The position numbers were made by a program, and so were the translations under genes. Shown here piece by piece: positions 41,479 through 44,741 of a stretch of DNA of 44,741 nucleotides (the stretch's first letter is position 1; every line of letters begins with the position of its first letter). Source of the DNA: Chara braunii (Eukaryota; Streptophyta; Charophyceae; Charales; Characeae); the NCBI GenBank assembly GCA_003427395.1, contig BFEA01000347.1, forward strand, positions 584,173-628,913, in the 5' to 3' direction. The notes under the pieces are model-generated. The model searched no databases and was not told where the DNA came from. It was given only the letters and a program-made list of their open reading frames with translations.

Positions 41479-43280
41479 TAACGACAAACTACCGTTGTCC
41501 CAAGTGGAATGACACTCGGGTATATTATTTTGTAATGGATCAATTTATCTCATTCTGATTTCTAAAAGACAATTAATTTATCATCATTGATTGATTTCGT
41601 ATTATTTTATCTTCATGGGTTAGTGTTAATTTTATTAGGAATGGTATTTTAGTTATTTTGAATGATTCAATTGGATGTAAATTCTTAATGTCCTGGTATT
41701 CGTTGAGTTATACTATGTTATTATCTCGATGTTTATCGACTTTACCTATAAATTTTACGTATTGTGTTAAAGATTATTTTTTTTTTATAATAATATTTTA
41801 ATTGTATACTTTATCTTGAACTTTGAGGTATCCTTCGAGTTATAATTTTAATGTATCGAAATTCTTGTTCAAATTATTATCAGTTGCAACCATTTTGGAA
41901 TGTTGTCAACCGTTTTTGAATGTTATCAATTTTGATATCGTTTTGCAGATTTATATATTTGATTATTATATTGGAATGGTGTATATTTACCCGGGCTCCA
42001 TTCATTTCGAGATTATCTGTTTTCGTGATGCATTTTTATAATTGAAGGCATCTGGACTACTGTTGAAGATTATTTAGCTTGGATCGTTATGAAATTTCAT
42101 GTGAAAGCATTTGTTGTAAGTTGTATTGTTGTTGTTGAATATTTTTGAAGTAAGTTTTGAAGGCGTTATCGTGTCACGATAAATTTTTAATGGATTTGTG
42201 AGCTCCGCATGTGGTAGTGAGGCTCGCGCCGGAGCTATGCTCCTGGTTCATAGCGGGATGTTGTCTTCTGAATCTTGAGTGGTTAAGGAAGGGAGACTAC
42301 ACTATCACTGAAAGGGAGGAAGGTGTTGAAATCTTGTTAGAATGATGCCTATACGGGTAGGCGACTACTGTTTGTCATAAGGGGGGGAGTGACTACCTAA
42401 CCTCATGCCAGACAGGGTCACCTTACCTCCATGATCGGGGCCTAGTTAACCTCGACCGTGTGGCGTGAGGCTCTTCTACTCTATCTGCAGAGGACTAATG
42501 GGATCGAAAATACACGAATCGAAGGGAATGTGGTGAGGCTCGAATCTGAAGCGGGGCTTGATGTTGAGATGTTATCCTCACACGGATTACACCACTCCTC
42601 GACGCATTCACAAGGGGTTCAGAGGTAACGGGCATGATAATTTATGTGGATCGAAATGAGGATCATAACTTGGTCGGGGAAATTTGAACGAATGGTTTCT
42701 CTCATGAATGGTTGATTCGGATTCTGTCTGGGCCGCCCAGGAGGTTGGGTATTTTGAAAGACCTATCAGGGGGTTAAACCTGACATTTTTTTAGATAAAT
42801 GGATGTGTCAACCAATTAGGGTTTTGAAGGCTAGCCGAAAGCTTTTTCGGTACAATTCTGAGAGACTAAATGATGTTTTTGAGTGGCCGTCAGTGGGATG
42901 ATGCTGGGATCATTCTGAAAAAGATACTCTAAATTGAAGGCCTGCAGGGGCTACACCTGGGTCCAAGTTTTGATAAGGCTTGCCAGAGGCAACATCTGGT
43001 ATCATTCCATCCAGATATGAGTTTACATTAAGTGAAGGCTCCTGAAGGCTAAATCCAGTTTTGTTATATTAAGTGAAGGCTCCTGGAGTCTAAATCCAGT
43101 TTTGTTATTGTATTGTTGTATGTTGGTAAAAAAAGTCCGGCTTAGTTCTTGACGATTGTTAAATTGTTGTTTTGTGATTGTTTGCTTTCACATGAAATTT
43201 TTATAAGAATCCTGATTTATTTTGATGGTGAACGACGGGGACGTCGTTCAATGGGGTCCGAGAATGCTGTCGAGGGGGAT
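41479..43280 (+). mobile_element. Non-coding interior of the plus-strand LTR element
   Basis: No gag or pol domain on either strand. The first 700 bp are very AT-rich and the rest is mixed. A 9-bp-stem hairpin (TGAACGACG, loop GGGA, CGTCGTTCA) lies at 43229-43250, and a short GAGGGGGAT (43272-43280) next to the right LTR is a possible polypurine tract. The layout fits a non-autonomous LTR derivative that depends on an autonomous relative. Confidence 0.65.
43027..43108. repeat. Two tandem units, period 41 bp
   Basis: ATTAAGTGAAGGCTCCTG units at 43027 and 43068, each ending AAATCCAGTTTTGTTAT. Looser relatives (GAAGGCCTGCAGG, AAGGCTTGCCAGAGG) precede them from about 42935. Confidence 0.85.
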
Positions 43281-44644
43281 TTTGAGCGTCGGATGTTGTC
43301 CGACTCTTTCGTGGAATTGAAGGACTTGACGAGACTGGTGTTTGCCAAAAGTTCATTCAGACTAACCGATGACCGAGAGACTGAAACTTTTATAAACTTT
43401 AGTTCGGACGTTTGCGTCGTCTGAAAGTAATGAAAACAACCGACAATTTATAGCAGGGTTGCAAAGAGGCGCGGACGTGGATATGCCAGAGCTAGACTTA
43501 TCCTACCTAAAAAGCAACTGCGCGATTCAGGACGTAGGTAGGTTGGGAAGAGGTGGTCGGGCCGGTTATAGGACCACGGCGCGAGAAAAAGTGGAAGGAT
43601 TTTTTTTTGTCGCGGAGCTGTTGCATGCATGGATAGGGCTTGTGGGAGCCGCTGGGGCAGGACACCCACCGGTTCGACGGCGACGCAGCTAGAGGAGAGG
43701 CAGGCTGAGCCTACCATAACTATGGCAGGTGGGCCTACAGGGAGGCAACTCTTCTTATAGAAGAGCTGCGGGTTTAACTCTTGTGATAAGAGGTAGGCCA
43801 GTAGGTACCGTCATCTGACTTCCACCCAGCAGATGCTGGGATCGAGCCTGAAACTGTGCACCTATTGGTGCTAGCTCCTTTTGGAGCTGGTGCCTGGTGA
43901 CGTGGCCGATCTCGATTGTGAGATCTCAGGATCGCGGGACTGAGATCAGCCGCGAGGAGCATGGCCCCTGCTCTTTCAAAAAAGAAACCCATAAATCGAG
44001 CAATGTTAAAAAAAAAAAAAAATTATGGATTCGAACTTGGGTCTGTAGTTTAATATATTGTGGGTGTTCCATGATCAGATGTGACCGTTGGCTGCTACCA
44101 ACGAAAAAAAAAGAAGAAAATAAATAAATAAATAAAACTAAAACTAACTACATGTTGAAGCTCCAGATAACACTGTAGGAAGTGACTGGGGCATTTTAAG
44201 CCCCAGTGCACTTGACAGCCTGAGTGTTCCTAGGAACGGACGACGCTCGGGTCCGCTTGGCGTTAACCAAACGTATCTATACTACATCGAACGAGCAAAC
44301 GCCCTCGGCTGACCTACCTCTGCGACTGCATCTTAAAGCTTTCGCACGTGGGCCAGTAGCTCGGTAGGGATACGCCCCTAAGGGTGGTGACAATCCTTTA
44401 GGGAAAGAAAGCTTATGCCCCGCGGGAACCTATCCTGTCGTAGGGGACCACGAGATGTGTAACTGGCGCACCCGACTAGAGCGGCGAAGGGACGACGCTA
44501 CCTCGACCGTCTTGGCAGTTCGCGGGATTATTCTGTGTCGTTCTCGAGTTGTCTCTGAATTATTGTTTTTGTTAAACTCCTACGTGACATGACCGGGAGG
44601 GTTGTCGCCTTTGCGAAAAATGCGGGAGCCGATGCGCTCGATAG
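43281..44644 (+). mobile_element. Right LTR of the plus-strand element
   Basis: Partner of 40081-41459 with the same landmarks and substitutions throughout. It ends GATGCGCTCGATAG at 44644, nine bases before the adapter. The two LTRs differ noticeably, so the insertion is not recent. Confidence 0.7.
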
Positions 44645-44652
44645 TGGGATAG

Positions 44653-44690
44653 CTGTCTCTTATACACATCTAGATGTGTATAAGAGACAG
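44653..44690. other. Nextera mate-pair junction adapter (synthetic)
   Basis: Two inverted 19-base Tn5 mosaic ends joined head to head: CTGTCTCTTATACACATCT followed by AGATGTGTATAAGAGACAG. This is the circularisation junction of Nextera mate-pair libraries and not genomic DNA. Confidence 0.98.
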
Positions 44691-44741
44691 GTCCTACCCT
44701 CACGGGCCCGCTGCCGGACTCCCCTGCAAAAAGCCAAGGGG
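44691..44741. other. Sequence joined through the adapter, from the large LTR family
   Basis: Beyond the adapter the sequence (CCGCTGCCGGACTCCCCTGC, AAAAAGCCAAGGGG) matches about 5659-5694 and 25392-25427 of LTR copies A and B. Its placement here is a library artefact. Confidence 0.9.

Noticed and set aside
44027-44105. tRNA-like sequence in the plus-strand LTRs (GGATTCGAAC, TAGTTTAAT)
   Set aside because: T-loop-like and D-loop-like strings are present, but I could not fold a credible acceptor and anticodon arm on either strand, and the other LTR copy (from about 40849) breaks the T-loop match.

Overview
The window is repeat-dominated nuclear DNA of a eukaryote. I see no intact host gene in it. 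The degenerate tRNA-Asp-type primer binding sites, Ty3/gypsy polyprotein domains, an L1-like LINE endonuclease and U6 snRNA sequence point to the green lineage (plant or streptophyte alga). The LTR-element style made me think of a charophyte such as Chara, but nothing here proves that. The sequence is clearly a short-read assembly: it has single-base N gaps, one gap flanked by an exact 95-bp duplication, and an uncut Nextera mate-pair junction adapter near the right end.

Layout. 1-440 is GAG/GAA low-complexity DNA and 441-846 is palindrome-rich unassigned DNA. 847-26344 reads best as one minus-strand Ty3/gypsy element. Its 5' LTR is 17785-26344, its tRNA-Asp-type PBS is 17763-17782, and its decayed gag, protease, RT, RNase H and integrase run from 17438 down to 10967. 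A further long decayed frame (ORF3, 10732-8315) follows, with a gag-like start, a coiled coil and a second CCHC zinc knuckle. After a 1.8-kb non-coding stretch comes the truncated 3' LTR (847-6468). The two LTR copies align over about 5.6-6.2 kb, which would make these LTRs exceptionally long. Each carries an array of about 14-16 spaced copies of a CCCTAACTTAAGGG motif, an antisense TATA box, a U6 snRNA-derived segment and conserved hairpins.

26345-29207 is AT-rich and holds only coding-like scraps. 29208-36560 is an older relative of the same family (PBS plus LTR, 29228-31244 and 36304-36560). It is split by a nested LTR-like unit (31245-36303) that has the same termini and a diverged motif array. 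36561-38043 is a LINE fragment with a 5' inversion of the twin-priming type. 38044-39070 is another piece of the LTR family and 39071-40080 is unassigned, with local repeats. 40081-44644 is a non-coding plus-strand LTR element (about 1.37-kb LTRs, PBS, 1.8-kb interior) that shares only its R/U5-like end with the giant LTRs. 44653-44690 is the adapter, and 44691-44741 is sequence from elsewhere in the LTR family joined through it.

The most interesting candidates are the very long LTRs with an internal motif array and U6 cargo, and the second zinc-knuckle gag-like ORF downstream of pol. All coding regions are broken by stops and frameshifts, so these are relics. Their value is in describing the family and finding intact copies.
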